From positions 1 through 58,107 of the forward strand of contig JAHDCV010000010.1 of assembly GCA_020629695.1 (NCBI GenBank): DNA of 58,107 nucleotides, in the 5' to 3' direction. The notes beneath the pieces are model-generated. The model did no database searches, was not told the origin of the DNA, and was given only the letters and a program-made list of their open reading frames with translations. This document shows, one piece after another, positions 40,241 to 54,586 of the stretch. How positions within the stretch are numbered: position 1 is the first letter of the stretch; each line of letters begins with the position of its first letter. The DNA is from Acidimicrobiales bacterium (lineage in GTDB: Bacteria; Actinomycetota; Acidimicrobiia; Acidimicrobiales; SZUA-35). The translations under genes were made by a program, and so were the position numbers.

Positions 40241-41566
40241 ATGACCGTGACCGAGCCTGCCTCCGCGCCCGAAACCGACGGAGCCACCGAGACCGCCGCC
40301 TCCGTTCCGCAGTACGAGCGTCTCCCGCGTCGCCACAGCGTGCTTCGTATGTCCGAGGTGCAGGCGGCGGAGCTGTCCGACGCCCCGCTCGACGGCGAGA
40401 ACGACCAGACGATGCTCATGAACATGGGCCCGTCGCACCCCTCCACGCATGGCGTGCTCCGGCTCATGCTGGAACTCGACGGCGAGACCGTCGTCAGATC
40501 GAAGCCCGTCGTCGGCTACCTCCACACCGGTATGGAGAAGACGGCCGAGCACCTCACCTATCTCCAGGGGCCCACCAACGTCACGCGTATGGACTACGCG
40601 GCGCCGTTGTTCAACGAACTCGTCTTCTCCCTCGCGGTGGAGGACCTGATCGGTCTCGAGGTTCCCGAGCGTGCGACCTGGATCCGGATGCTCATGTGCG
40701 AGCTCAACCGGATCGCATCGCATCTGCTCTTCATGGCGACCAACGGCATGGATCTCGGCGCCGTGTCGATGATGATCTACGGATGGCGTGAGCGCGAAGA
40801 GGTCCTCCGGTTCTTCGAGAAGGTCACCGGCCTCCGGATGAACCACAACTACATCCGTCCAGGCGGTGTGGCCGCCGATCTCCCCGATGGCTGGCGCGAC
40901 GATGTGCTGGGCCTGCTCGAGATGCTCCCGCCCCGCCTCGAGGAGTACGACATCCTCATGACCGGTCAGCCGATCTGGCGTGAGCGGCTCCAGGGTGTCG
41001 GCGTGTTCACCGCCGCCGAAGCCAACGCGCTGTCGGCCACCGGTCCCGTGCTCCGCTCGACCGGCGTGGCTTGGGATCTCCGCCGGGATCAGCCCTATCT
41101 CGCGTATGAGGACGTCGAGTTCGACGTCGTGGTGGGCACCTACGGCGATGCCTTCGATCGGTACGCGATCCGACTCAACGAGATCCGCGAGTCGATGCGC
41201 ATCGTGCACCAGATTCTCGACAAGATGCCGTCCGGCGACTACCGGTCGGCCGACGCCAAGGTGACCCCGCCGCCACGTGCCCGCATCGACGAGTCGATGG
41301 AAGCACTCATCCATCACTTCAAGATCTTCACCGAGGGCTTCAAGGTCCCCGAGGGGGAGACGTACGTGGCCGTGGAGAGCCCCCGGGGCGAGCTCGGCTG
41401 CTACATCGTCTCCGACGGTGGCCCGAAGCCGTACCGCATGCACATCCGGGGGCCGTCGTTCGTGAACCTGCAGTCCCTGCCGCACATGATGGCGGGCGGC
41501 ATGATCGCCGACGCCGTCGCCGTCATCTCCAGTGTCGACCCGATCATGGGTGAGGTGGACCGATGA
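40241..41566 (+). CDS. nuoD: NADH-quinone oxidoreductase subunit D
   Basis: The 441-aa subunit has the 49-kDa motifs M-G-P-S-H-P-S-T-H-G-V (the quinone-site His), E-R-A-T-W-I-R-M-L-M-C-E-L-N-R-I and the C-terminal D-P-I-M-G-E-V-D-R. The about 50-residue N-terminal extension before that core is not conserved in the family. Confidence 0.96.
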   Translation: MTVTEPASAPETDGATETAASVPQYERLPRRHSVLRMSEVQAAELSDAPLDGENDQTMLMNMGPSHPSTHGVLRLMLELDGETVVRSKPVVGYLHTGMEKTAEHLTYLQGPTNVTRMDYAAPLFNELVFSLAVEDLIGLEVPERATWIRMLMCELNRIASHLLFMATNGMDLGAVSMMIYGWREREEVLRFFEKVTGLRMNHNYIRPGGVAADLPDGWRDDVLGLLEMLPPRLEEYDILMTGQPIWRERLQGVGVFTAAEANALSATGPVLRSTGVAWDLRRDQPYLAYEDVEFDVVVGTYGDAFDRYAIRLNEIRESMRIVHQILDKMPSGDYRSADAKVTPPPRARIDESMEALIHHFKIFTEGFKVPEGETYVAVESPRGELGCYIVSDGGPKPYRMHIRGPSFVNLQSLPHMMAGGMIADAVAVISSVDPIMGEVDR

Positions 41567-42177
41567 GCCGTCTGAACGCGGCCAACGTCACGTTGGCCAA
41601 CGAGATCATCTCGCACTACCCGAAGAAGAAGTCCGCGTTGATCCCGCTGCTGCACCTCGCCCAGGAGCAGGACGGCTATGTCGCCGACGACGCGATGGAA
41701 CACATCGCGGAGCTCGTCGAGGTCACGCCGGCGGAGGTGCTCGGCACCTGCTCGTTCTACGAGATGTTCAAGCGGCACCCCGTGGGCACCTACATGATCA
41801 ACGTCTGCACGAACATCTCGTGTCAGCTCCTGGGCGGCGAGGAGCTCCTGCACCACGCAGAGCAGACGCTCGGCATCCGGCCCGGTGGCACGACCGATGA
41901 CGGGATGTTCACCCTCGAAGACGTCGAGTGCATCGCCGCCTGCACCGAGGCGCCGTGCCTCCAGGTCAACTACCGCCACGAGTACCGCCTCTCGACCGAC
42001 GACTTCGACCGCCTCGTCGCCGATCTCCGGTCGGGCAAGCGCAGCGACATCCCGGCCCACGGCACCCTCGGGACCGTGCGCCAGCACATCCCGGCCGACC
42101 GCCGGGCCGGTATCAAGCATCCCGATGACGAGGGCACCCCCGCCTGGTTCGCCTCCCGTCAGCCGGCCGAGAGCTGA
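41563..42177 (+). CDS. nuoE: NADH-quinone oxidoreductase subunit E
   Basis: The ATGA start overlaps the nuoD stop. The 204-aa [2Fe-2S] thioredoxin-fold subunit has N-V-C-T-N-I-S-C and C-I-A-A-C as cluster ligands, after the helical H-I-A-E-L-V-E-V-T domain. It contacts NuoF. Confidence 0.94.
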   Translation: MSRLNAANVTLANEIISHYPKKKSALIPLLHLAQEQDGYVADDAMEHIAELVEVTPAEVLGTCSFYEMFKRHPVGTYMINVCTNISCQLLGGEELLHHAEQTLGIRPGGTTDDGMFTLEDVECIAACTEAPCLQVNYRHEYRLSTDDFDRLVADLRSGKRSDIPAHGTLGTVRQHIPADRRAGIKHPDDEGTPAWFASRQPAES

Positions 42178-42184
42178 GGGCACG

Positions 42185-43639
42185 ATGAGCAGCCACACCA
42201 ACGACGGTCACACCAACGACTATGTCCCCCACGCTCCGGGGTATGTCGACAACGAGGGTCCCAAGGTCGTCACCAGCCGGTTCACCTACGAGGACTCGTT
42301 CACACTCGAACGTTCCCTCGCCACCGGTGGGTACGACGGTCTGAAGGCCGCCCTCGCCAAGTCGCCCGCCGAGGTCGCCCAGGAGGTCAAGGACGCCGTC
42401 GTCCTCGGCCGTGGTGGTGCCGGCTTCCCCGCCGGCGTGAAGTGGGGCTTCATGCCCCAGATCTGGCCCCGCTACCTCGTCGTGAACGGCGACGAGTCGG
42501 AGCCGGGCACCTACAAAGACCGCCTCCTGATGGAGCGCGATCCGCATCAGCTCATCGAGGGGTGCATGATCGCGTGCTACGCCCTGGGCCTGAACCAGTG
42601 CTTCCTCTACGTGCGTGGTGAGATGCCGCTGGCTCACGAGCGGATCGCGACCGCCCTCAACGAGGCCTACGCCGCCGGTTACGTCGGCAAGAACGTCATG
42701 GACACCGACGTGTCCATCGACATCGTCCTCCACTGGGGCGCCGGCGCCTACATCGTCGGCGAGGAGACCGCCCTCATCGAGTCGCTCGAGGGCAACCGGG
42801 GCCAGCCCCGCCTCAAGCCGCCGTACTTCCCCGCCGCCAAGGGCCTCTACTACCAGCCGACGATCGTCAACAACGTCGAGACGCTGGCCAACCTGCCCTG
42901 GCTCATGGTCAACGGCGCCGAGGCGTACAAGACCATGGGGTCCGAGGCCTCGCCCGGCACCCGCATGCTCGCGGTGTCCGGCCACGTGAAGCGCCCGGGT
43001 GTCTACGAAGTCGAACAGGGCGTCGTGACGTTCCGCGAGCTGTTCTACGACGACAACTACTGCGGCGGCATCCGGGACGACAACGATCTGAAGATGTTCA
43101 TCCCCGGTGGTGGCTCCGCTCCCTGGTTCTTCGAGGACCAACTCGACATCCCGATGGAGGGCCGCACCGTCGGCGCCGCCGGCTCGATGCTCGGCTCGGG
43201 TGCCCTCGTGGTCATGGACGAGACCACCGACGCTGTGAAGGCGGCGCTGCGGGTCGTCCGGTTCTTCGCCCGGGAGTCCTGCGGGAAATGCACGCCGTGC
43301 CGAGAGGGCACGAGCTGGGAGGAGAAGGTCCTCCAGCGCATCCTGGACGGCCACGGCCGCCCGGAGGACATCGACCTCCTGCTCGAGATCGGCACCAACA
43401 TCTCTCCCGGGACCTATCCGGTCGCCTCCTTCGGCGACGCCGGCCTCGACGCCGTGCCGTTCCCGCCGAAGCAGACCACCATCTGTCCGCTCGGACCGTC
43501 CTCGGTGGCGCCGATCACCTCGGCGATCCGTCGATTCCGCGACGAGTTCGAGGCGAAGATCGACGCATCGGCCGACGGTGGCGTTGCCGCCGTCGACGCC
43601 GAGTCCGAACCCGTCGTCGCCGCTGCCGGAGGCCACTGA
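42185..43639 (+). CDS. nuoF: NADH-quinone oxidoreductase subunit F
   Basis: ATG 42185 gives 484 residues. NADH/FMN site motifs G-R-G-G-A-G-F-P-A-G-V-K-W and N-G-D-E-S-E-P-G-T, and the N3 cluster motif C-G-K-C-T-P-C-R-E-G are present. The His/Asn-rich N-terminal 25 residues are extra. Confidence 0.96.
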   Translation: MSSHTNDGHTNDYVPHAPGYVDNEGPKVVTSRFTYEDSFTLERSLATGGYDGLKAALAKSPAEVAQEVKDAVVLGRGGAGFPAGVKWGFMPQIWPRYLVVNGDESEPGTYKDRLLMERDPHQLIEGCMIACYALGLNQCFLYVRGEMPLAHERIATALNEAYAAGYVGKNVMDTDVSIDIVLHWGAGAYIVGEETALIESLEGNRGQPRLKPPYFPAAKGLYYQPTIVNNVETLANLPWLMVNGAEAYKTMGSEASPGTRMLAVSGHVKRPGVYEVEQGVVTFRELFYDDNYCGGIRDDNDLKMFIPGGGSAPWFFEDQLDIPMEGRTVGAAGSMLGSGALVVMDETTDAVKAALRVVRFFARESCGKCTPCREGTSWEEKVLQRILDGHGRPEDIDLLLEIGTNISPGTYPVASFGDAGLDAVPFPPKQTTICPLGPSSVAPITSAIRRFRDEFEAKIDASADGGVAAVDAESEPVVAAAGGH

Positions 43640-46062
43640 TGACCGCCACCGAGAACGCCCCCGCCACCACCGGTGTGCCGTTCACGCTGAACGGCGTCGA
43701 GCTGGAGGCGAAGCAGGGGGAGAACCTGCTCGACGCCTGCGACCGACTCGGCGTGCACATTCCCCGCTTCTGCTACCACCCGCGGATGACGCCGGTCGGC
43801 ATGTGCCGCATGTGTCTGGTCGAGATCGACACCGGTCGCGGCCCGGCACTGCAGCCCGGCTGCATGATGACCGTCAGCCCGAACATGGTGGTCAACACCG
43901 AGTCCGAAGCGACCGTCAAGGCCCAGGACGGGGTGCTCGAGCTGCTGCTCATCAACCACCCGCTCGACTGCCCGGTCTGCGACAAGGGCGGCGAGTGCCC
44001 CCTGCAGGACAACGCCTTCGCCTACGGCCCCGGTGAGAGCCGGTTCGTCGAGGAGAAGCGCCACTACGAGAAGCCCATCCCGATCTCCGATCTCGTCTTC
44101 CTCGACCGGGAGCGTTGCATCCTCTGTGATCGCTGCACCCGGTTCGCCGACGAGGTCGCCGGTGATCCGCTGATCCACTTCGTCGACCGAGGGGCGCAGA
44201 CCCAGGTCAACACGTTCCCGGATCATCCCTTCTCCTCGTACTTCTCGGGCAACACCGTGCAGATCTGTCCGGTGGGCGCACTCACGGCGAAGCCGTACCG
44301 CTTCAAGGCCCGTCCGTGGGACCTCACCGGGGTCGAGTCGACGGCAGCGGTCGATGCCACCGGCGCCCGGGTCGCCATCCAGTCGTCGCAGAACCGGCTC
44401 GTCCGGGTGCTCGGTGTGGATTCCGACGCCGTGAACTGGGGTTGGTTGTCCGACAAGGAGCGCTTCATCCACGAAGCGACCGACGCCGAGGACCGTCTCA
44501 CCGATCCGCTCACCCGTGACGATGCGGGCGAGTTCGTGGTCCGTCGCTGGACCGACGCGACCAAGATCGCCGCCGAGGCGCTCCAGGGCCCGGCCGAGCG
44601 CATCGGCGTCATCGGTGGCGCCCGCCTGCCCCTCGAGGCGCAGTTCCTCTGGGCCCGTCTCACCGACGAGCTCGGTATCACGAGCCGCGATGCCCAGCTC
44701 GGCGACGGGCTCGATCCGGCGATCCTGTCGGGTGCACCGCGTGCCACGATCGACCGGGCCTGCACTCCCGGCGGCACCGTGGTGCTGCTGGGTGCCGACC
44801 CGAAGGAAGAGCTGCCGTCGCTGTTCCTCCGTCTCCGCCACGCGGTGGCCGAAGACGGCGTGAAGCTGATCGAGCTGACGCCACGTGCCTCGAGTCTGTC
44901 GAGCTACGCCAAGGCTCGCTTGTATGCCGCGCCGGGCGCCGCCGCCGAGGTCGCCGCCGCCATCAGCACCGACGCCTCCGCCTCCGTCGGCGGCGTCGAC
45001 GCACAGGAGCTGGCCAAGGCCGCCGAGCTGCTCGGGGCCGACGGTCCGGTCACGGTGCTCGTCGGACGGGCGAACCTCGCCGAGACCGCCGATCTGACGG
45101 CCGCCGCGCTGGTCGCCCTCCACGACGTCGCACCAGATCTCGCCGTGCTGTCGGGGCTCCGCCGAGGCAACATCCACGGCGCCATCGAGATGGGTCTCGT
45201 GCCCGGGTCCGCCGAGGGCGGGGACGGTGCGGCCGGCAAGTCGACCGAGGCGATGCTCGCCGCGGCCGCCGCCGGCGAGATCGACACCCTCGTGTTGCTC
45301 GGCGCCGACCCGATGGCCGACGTGCCGAATCGGGAGCTGGTCGAATCCGCCTTCGCCGCCGTGGCGACGGTGGTTTCCATCGACACGTTCAACACCGCCT
45401 CCACGGCTCGGGCCGACATCGTGCTGCCCGCCGCCGCGTGGGGTGAGGTCGATGGCACCTTCTGCAACCTGGAGGGTCGCCTCAGCCCACTCTCGGCGAA
45501 GGTCACCTCGCCCGGCCAAGCCCGTGCCGACTGGATCATCGCGGCCGAGCTCGCCCTCGCCACCGGCCACGATCTCGGGGTCGGTTCGCTCGGCGAGGTC
45601 CGGTCCGCCATGGTCGAGACGGTCCCCTCGCTGGCCGGTGTCGACTTCGACGGCCTCGTGTCCGATGCCGACGGCCCGGTGATCGGCGGCGACCGCGCCT
45701 GGTCGTTGTCCGCACCGTCGGTGTCGGTCCCACCGGTCGACGGCTACGGTCTGCGCTTGCTCGTCGACCGCACGCTCTGGGACGAAGGCACCATGGTCCA
45801 TCACGCCCCATCGCTCGCACATCTGGCCACCACGGCGACCGTGTCGGTCGCCCCCGCCGTGCTCGACCGGCTCGGCGTCCAGCCCGGTGACCAGGTCACG
45901 CTCAACCACGAGAACGGTTCGGTCGATCTGGCCGTGGCCGCCGACGGTCGCCTGCCCGACGGCGTCGCCCGCATCCCGTTCCGGGCCGCGGGCTTCGACG
46001 CCGGCACGCTGATCGGCGAGGGCCCCGTCGTGGACGTCCGACTGGATCGGGCATCGTCGTGA
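43639..46062 (+). CDS. nuoG: NADH-quinone oxidoreductase subunit G
   Basis: ATG 43639 overlaps the nuoF stop; 807 residues. The N-terminal [2Fe-2S] and [4Fe-4S] ligands are seen in F-C-Y-H-P...C-R-M-C, H-P-L-D-C-P-V-C-D-K-G-G-E-C and C-I-L-C-D-R-C-T-R-F, followed by a large molybdopterin-fold domain that has lost its cofactor function in complex I. Confidence 0.94.
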   Translation: MTATENAPATTGVPFTLNGVELEAKQGENLLDACDRLGVHIPRFCYHPRMTPVGMCRMCLVEIDTGRGPALQPGCMMTVSPNMVVNTESEATVKAQDGVLELLLINHPLDCPVCDKGGECPLQDNAFAYGPGESRFVEEKRHYEKPIPISDLVFLDRERCILCDRCTRFADEVAGDPLIHFVDRGAQTQVNTFPDHPFSSYFSGNTVQICPVGALTAKPYRFKARPWDLTGVESTAAVDATGARVAIQSSQNRLVRVLGVDSDAVNWGWLSDKERFIHEATDAEDRLTDPLTRDDAGEFVVRRWTDATKIAAEALQGPAERIGVIGGARLPLEAQFLWARLTDELGITSRDAQLGDGLDPAILSGAPRATIDRACTPGGTVVLLGADPKEELPSLFLRLRHAVAEDGVKLIELTPRASSLSSYAKARLYAAPGAAAEVAAAISTDASASVGGVDAQELAKAAELLGADGPVTVLVGRANLAETADLTAAALVALHDVAPDLAVLSGLRRGNIHGAIEMGLVPGSAEGGDGAAGKSTEAMLAAAAAGEIDTLVLLGADPMADVPNRELVESAFAAVATVVSIDTFNTASTARADIVLPAAAWGEVDGTFCNLEGRLSPLSAKVTSPGQARADWIIAAELALATGHDLGVGSLGEVRSAMVETVPSLAGVDFDGLVSDADGPVIGGDRAWSLSAPSVSVPPVDGYGLRLLVDRTLWDEGTMVHHAPSLAHLATTATVSVAPAVLDRLGVQPGDQVTLNHENGSVDLAVAADGRLPDGVARIPFRAAGFDAGTLIGEGPVVDVRLDRASS

Positions 46063-47315
46063 TCGGTCAGCCGTACCTCATCGACGTCGACTGGGGCGAC
46101 CTCGTCCAAGCGGTGATCACCGCGGTGATCTCGTTCGCCGTCCTCCTCGTCTCGGTCATGCTCATGGTGTGGTTCGAGCGCAAGGTCGTCTCCCGCCTCC
46201 AGAACCGCATCGGTCCGAACCAGGCCGGTCCGTTCGGCCTGCTCCAGACGCTGTTCGACGGCACGAAGCTCTTCTTCAAAGAGGACCTGATCCCCGCCGA
46301 GGCCGACCGGTTCGTCTTCAAGCTCGCGCCGTACCTCGCGTTGGTGCCCGCGTTCCTGATGTTCACGATCATCCCGGTCGCCGGCGACTTCTCGAACGGT
46401 CACGACGGCTCGGTGATGGTCGGTGGCGAGAAGATGTTCTTCCAGGTCATCGACCCGCCCGTCGGCATCCTGTTCTTCCTGGCGATGTCGGCGCTCGGCG
46501 TCTACGGCATCATGCTCGCCGGCTGGTCGTCGGGCTCGAAGTACCCGCTCATCGGCTCGGTCCGGGCCTCGGCCCAGGTGATCTCCTACGAAGCCGCTCT
46601 GGGGCTGGCCCTGGCGTCGGTGCTGCTCGTGACGGGCACGCTCTCGACCAACGGCATCGTCCAGGCTCAGTCGGGTGGCTTCACCAGCTGGGCGCTCGTC
46701 ACGACCGGCTTCGTGCCGTTCGTGATCTTCGTGATCGCGGGCACCGCTGAGCTGAACCGGCCGCCGTTCGACCTCGTCGAAGCGGAGCAGGAGATCGTCG
46801 GCGGCTTCCACACCGAGTACTCCTCCATCCGGTTCGCGCTGTTCTTCCTCGCCGAGTTCATGAACGTGGTCACGATGTCGGCCATCTTCGTGACGCTGTT
46901 CCTCGGCGGTCCCGCTCCGGCCTGGGACTTCCCGTGGATCGACCTCCCGCTGCCCGGAGCGCTCATGGGCTTCATCTGGTTCTTCGGGAAGCTCCTGATC
47001 TTCCTGTTCATGTTCGTCTGGTTCCGGGCCACGCTGCCCCGTCTCCGCTACGACCAGCTCATGGACCTCGGTTGGAAGGTGCTGATCCCGCTGGCCCTCG
47101 GCTGGCTGCTGGTGCTCGCCGGGATCCGGGTCGCTCAGGACAACAACATCGGGCTCGCCGACACGGCCTTCGGTGACACCCTGATCATCCTGGTGATCGG
47201 CCTCGCCGGTCTCGCCGCCGGTGCCGGCCTGCTGGCCGCCGCCATCAAGAACGCCCGCAACGAAGCCAGCGCGGTCGCCCTGCCGACCTCCGGCATCGTC
47301 GGAATGGAGGACTGA
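46059..47315 (+). CDS. nuoH: NADH-quinone oxidoreductase subunit H
   Basis: GTG 46059 overlaps the nuoG stop. The 418-aa eight-TM subunit has E-R-K-V-V-S-R-L-Q-N-R-I-G-P-N and the quinone-channel region T-A-E-L-N-R-P-P-F-D-L-V-E-A-E-Q-E. It links the quinone site to the proton pumps. Confidence 0.96.
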   Translation: MIGQPYLIDVDWGDLVQAVITAVISFAVLLVSVMLMVWFERKVVSRLQNRIGPNQAGPFGLLQTLFDGTKLFFKEDLIPAEADRFVFKLAPYLALVPAFLMFTIIPVAGDFSNGHDGSVMVGGEKMFFQVIDPPVGILFFLAMSALGVYGIMLAGWSSGSKYPLIGSVRASAQVISYEAALGLALASVLLVTGTLSTNGIVQAQSGGFTSWALVTTGFVPFVIFVIAGTAELNRPPFDLVEAEQEIVGGFHTEYSSIRFALFFLAEFMNVVTMSAIFVTLFLGGPAPAWDFPWIDLPLPGALMGFIWFFGKLLIFLFMFVWFRATLPRLRYDQLMDLGWKVLIPLALGWLLVLAGIRVAQDNNIGLADTAFGDTLIILVIGLAGLAAGAGLLAAAIKNARNEASAVALPTSGIVGMED

Positions 47316-48016
47316 TGGGTTACCTCGAGGGCTTCGCCGTCACCTTCAAGAAGTGGGGCGAGGGTGTCACGACCCGGGAGTACCGGGCAGGCCGCAAGAA
47401 CCGCAAGGGTGAGATCTCGGACAAGGACACCAAGCGTCCGAAGCCCGAACGCGCCCACGGCCGTCATGTGCTCAACAAGTACGAGGACGGCATGGAGAAG
47501 TGCATCGGCTGCGAACTCTGCGCCGGTGTCTGCCCCGCCAACTGCATCTACGTCCGTGGCGCGGAGAATCCCGTCGACGACCCGAAGTCGCCGGGTGAAC
47601 GCTTCGGCTATGTCTACGAGATCAACTACCTCCGATGCATCCACTGCGACCTGTGCGTGGAGGCCTGCCCGACCGAGGCGATCACCGAGTCGAAACTGTT
47701 CGAGTTCAGCTTCACGAATCGCCAGGACGCCATCTACACCAAGGACGAGCTGCTCGTCGGTGACGACGGCAAGCCGCAGCAGATGCCCTGGGAGGACTGG
47801 CGCCCGGGTGAGGACGAGATGACGTCGGGCTGGATGCGGGCCACTGCGCCGTCCGGCAAGGCCGAGTACCTCGGCGTGACCGGCTGGTCCGGTGAGCTCG
47901 GCTACGGCGTGCGCGCCGGGGACCTCCCCCAGGACGAGAAGGACGCCGTCTCGGTGACCATCTCCACCTCCGACGACCACGGCCACGACGGCCACGACGA
48001 CGGAGGCCACCACTGA
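47315..48016 (+). CDS. nuoI: NADH-quinone oxidoreductase subunit I, His-rich tail
   Basis: The 233-aa subunit has the two clusters N6a/N6b in C-I-G-C-E-L-C-A-G-V-C-P-A-N-C and C-I-H-C-D-L-C-V-E-A-C-P. About 60 residues beyond the usual core are added, ending S-D-D-H-G-H-D-G-H-D-D-G-G-H-H, a possible metal-binding tail. Confidence 0.95.
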   Translation: MGYLEGFAVTFKKWGEGVTTREYRAGRKNRKGEISDKDTKRPKPERAHGRHVLNKYEDGMEKCIGCELCAGVCPANCIYVRGAENPVDDPKSPGERFGYVYEINYLRCIHCDLCVEACPTEAITESKLFEFSFTNRQDAIYTKDELLVGDDGKPQQMPWEDWRPGEDEMTSGWMRATAPSGKAEYLGVTGWSGELGYGVRAGDLPQDEKDAVSVTISTSDDHGHDGHDDGGHH

Positions 48017-48597
48017 TGATCGACGTCATCGTCTTCGCGATCTCCGCGCTCATCATCATCGGCGGGGCGATCGGTGTGATCGCCCTCCCGAACCCCGTGC
48101 ACGCCGCCCTCAGCCTCATCGCCACGTTCTTCGGGGTCGCGGTGCTCTTCGTCCAGCAGGAGGCCCACTTCCTGGCGCTGGTGCAGGTCGTCGTCTATGC
48201 CGGCGCCATCGTCGTGCTGTTCCTGTTCGTGATCATGCTGCTGGGCGTCGACCGTGCGCAGGAGCTCGGCGTCGAGCCGCTGGCCGGCCAACGTGCCGCC
48301 GGCGTCGCCGTCGGTGCGGTGCTGCTGGCCCTCGTGGTCGGTGGTCTGTTCCTGTCGGGTGATCCCGATCGGGGTGGTGCCGTGGCGCTCACCGGTCAGT
48401 CCGGCCAGGTCGTGCCGACGGTCGAGGGGGAGCAGGACGTCATCCAGCTCGCTCGCGATCTGTTCACACGCCACCTGCTCACCTTCGAGGCCACGGGCAT
48501 CCTGCTGACGGTGGCCACCGTCGGTGCCGTCGTACTCGTCCGGGCTCGAGGCGCCGAGGATCTGATCCTCGACGAACCGGGCACCGCACAGCACTAG
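48016..48597 (+). CDS. nuoJ: NADH-quinone oxidoreductase subunit J
   Basis: ATG 48016 overlaps the nuoI stop. This 193-aa, five-TM subunit has the conserved Y-A-G-A-I-V-V-L-F-L-F-V-I-M-L-L, containing the pi-bulge helix. A 77-base gap with only a weak hairpin (about 48636-48650) follows before nuoK. Confidence 0.94.
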   Translation: MIDVIVFAISALIIIGGAIGVIALPNPVHAALSLIATFFGVAVLFVQQEAHFLALVQVVVYAGAIVVLFLFVIMLLGVDRAQELGVEPLAGQRAAGVAVGAVLLALVVGGLFLSGDPDRGGAVALTGQSGQVVPTVEGEQDVIQLARDLFTRHLLTFEATGILLTVATVGAVVLVRARGAEDLILDEPGTAQH

Positions 48598-48674
48598 CAA
48601 GTTCACGGGCCGGGCGGCCCACTGATGGAAGTCTCGCCCCACGGGGCGGTTTGAGGGAGAGGGAACAGAGCTCG

Positions 48675-48980
48675 ATGGAGGTCACCGAGACGTGGTACCT
48701 GCTGCTCAGCGCGCTTCTGTTCGCGTTGGGCGCGACGGGACTGCTGATCCGCCGCAACCCGCTGGTCATGTTCATGTGCGTCGAGCTGATGCTCAATGCC
48801 GTGAACATCAGCTTCGTTGCGTTCTCGAACGCCCTGGATGACCTGTCGGGTCAGACCGCGGTGTTCTTCGTGCTGGTGGTCGCGGCCGCCGAGGTCGTGG
48901 TCGGTCTGTCGCTCACGGTCGCCGTCCTCCGACGGCGACCCGAGGCCACGGCCGATGACATCGCGAGCTTGAGGGGCTGA
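48675..48980 (+). CDS. nuoK: NADH-quinone oxidoreductase subunit K
   Basis: ATG 48675 gives 101 residues. Three TM helices with the conserved glutamates in M-C-V-E-L-M-L-N-A-V-N and A-A-A-E-V-V-V-G-L. A GAGGGAGAGGG ribosome binding site lies upstream at 48653-48663. Confidence 0.95.
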   Translation: MEVTETWYLLLSALLFALGATGLLIRRNPLVMFMCVELMLNAVNISFVAFSNALDDLSGQTAVFFVLVVAAAEVVVGLSLTVAVLRRRPEATADDIASLRG

Positions 48981-48981
48981 C

Positions 48982-52957
<3,976 letters not shown>

Positions 52958-52958
<1 letters not shown>

Positions 52959-54532
52959 TGTTCGCGCAAGCCGCAACCAGCCCCGAGGTCGTCTGGTCAC
53001 TCCTCTGGCCGCTGCTCTTCCTCTCGATCGGCGGCGTCCTCCTCGTCACCGTGACCTCGGTGATCCCCGCACTCCGTCGACCGGGCATGCCCGCCGCCCT
53101 GACGATCCTCATCGGCGGCGCCTCGTTCGTGTCGACGATTCCGGTCTGGCGCCGGGTGGCCGACACCGAAGGGCCGACCACCGTCGTCGCCGGCGCCATG
53201 AGCGTCGATGCGTTCACCGTCGTGATGACCGCGATCATCGCCGCTTCGGTGGTGCTGACCGCGTTGGTGCTCGACGACTACCTGCGTCGTGAGGGCCTCG
53301 ACGGCCCGGAGTGGTACGTGCTGCTCCTCATGTCGGCCTCGGGCGGTGTGCTGATGGCCGCCGCCGACGACTTGATCGTGTTGTTCATGGGTCTCGAGAT
53401 CCTCTCGATCGCCGTGTACGTGCTGGCCGCGTTGCACCTGCGTCGGACCGACTCGCAGGAAGCCGGCTTCAAGTACTTCGTGCTCGGCGCCTTCTCCTCA
53501 GCGCTGTTCCTCTATGGCATCGCACTCGTCTACGGCGCCACCGGCTCGACCCAGATCGATCAGATCGCGGCGAATCTCCGTCTCCCGAACGAGGCCGGTC
53601 TGACCCCGATCGAAGACGCCTCCCTGCTCCTCGCCGGTGTCGCGCTGCTGCTCGTCGGGTTCGCGTTCAAGGTCTCGGCCGTGCCGTTCCACGTGTGGAC
53701 GCCCGACGTCTACCAGGGGGCACCCACGCCGATCACCGGATTCATGGCCTCGGCCGTGAAGGTCGCCGGTTTCGCCGGTCTCGCCCGGGTGTTCGTCATC
53801 TCGTTCTCGGAGTTCGGCTCCGGTGATCTGATCCAGGACGACTGGCGCCCGATCCTCGCGATCCTCGCCGGCCTCTCGCTCGTGCTGGGCGCATTCATGG
53901 CCGCCGGGCAGTCCGACGTGAAGCGCATGCTCGCCTACTCCTCGATCGTGCATGCCGGCTTCCTGCTCATCGGTGTGCACGCCGCGGGCCACGGCGACGC
54001 CGGCGTGGCCGATGCCGGCGGCCGGGCGCTCGTGTTCTATCTGATCACCTACGCCGCGATGGTCGTCGGTTCGTTCGCCGTGGCCACGGTGGTGGCCGGC
54101 CGGGGCGACGCCGACCACGGGGTCGACGCCTACCGGGGCCTGTTCCGCAAGCATCCCGCTCTCGCCCTGATGATGGCGGTGCTCCTGTTCAGCCAGGCCG
54201 GGATCCCGTTCACCAGCGGGTTCATGGCGAAGTTCCGGGTGCTCGGCGCTGCGGTCGACGGGGAGGCCTACGTGCTCGCCGGTGTGGCCATGCTCGCCGC
54301 CGTCGTGGCCGCCCTGCTCTATCTGCGCATCATCGTGGCGATGTTCCTCGACGATGCCGACGACGAGGGTGGCGATGAACAGGTCGCCGGTTCGGTCCGC
54401 AAGATCGACGTGCCCGTCGGTGCAGCCATCTCCATCGTGCTCGCCGTCATCGTGACGATCGGCCTCGGGGTGCTGCCCGACCTCGGCCGGGGTGTGGTCG
54501 CCGCGGCGGCCGACGTGCTCGTCAATCGCTGA
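52958..54532 (+). CDS. nuoN: NADH-quinone oxidoreductase subunit N
   Basis: ATG 52958 overlaps the nuoM stop; 524 residues. The third antiporter-like pump has L-E-I-L-S-I-A-V-Y, F-K-V-S-A-V-P-F-H-V-W-T-P-D-V-Y-Q-G-A-P and S-D-V-K-R-M-L-A-Y-S-S-I. It ends the complex I operon and converges on dusB with 54 bases between. Confidence 0.95.
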
Positions 54533-54586
54533 TCGACGCTGGACACCCTCGCCTCCGCCGGTGCGGTTGGACCGACGTTGGTCTCG

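Noticed and set aside
43414-45909. 831-aa frame antisense to nuoG
   Set aside because: Composition is Gly/Arg/His/Asp without domains, and nuoG on the other strand has all the expected cluster motifs; this is a GC-driven shadow.
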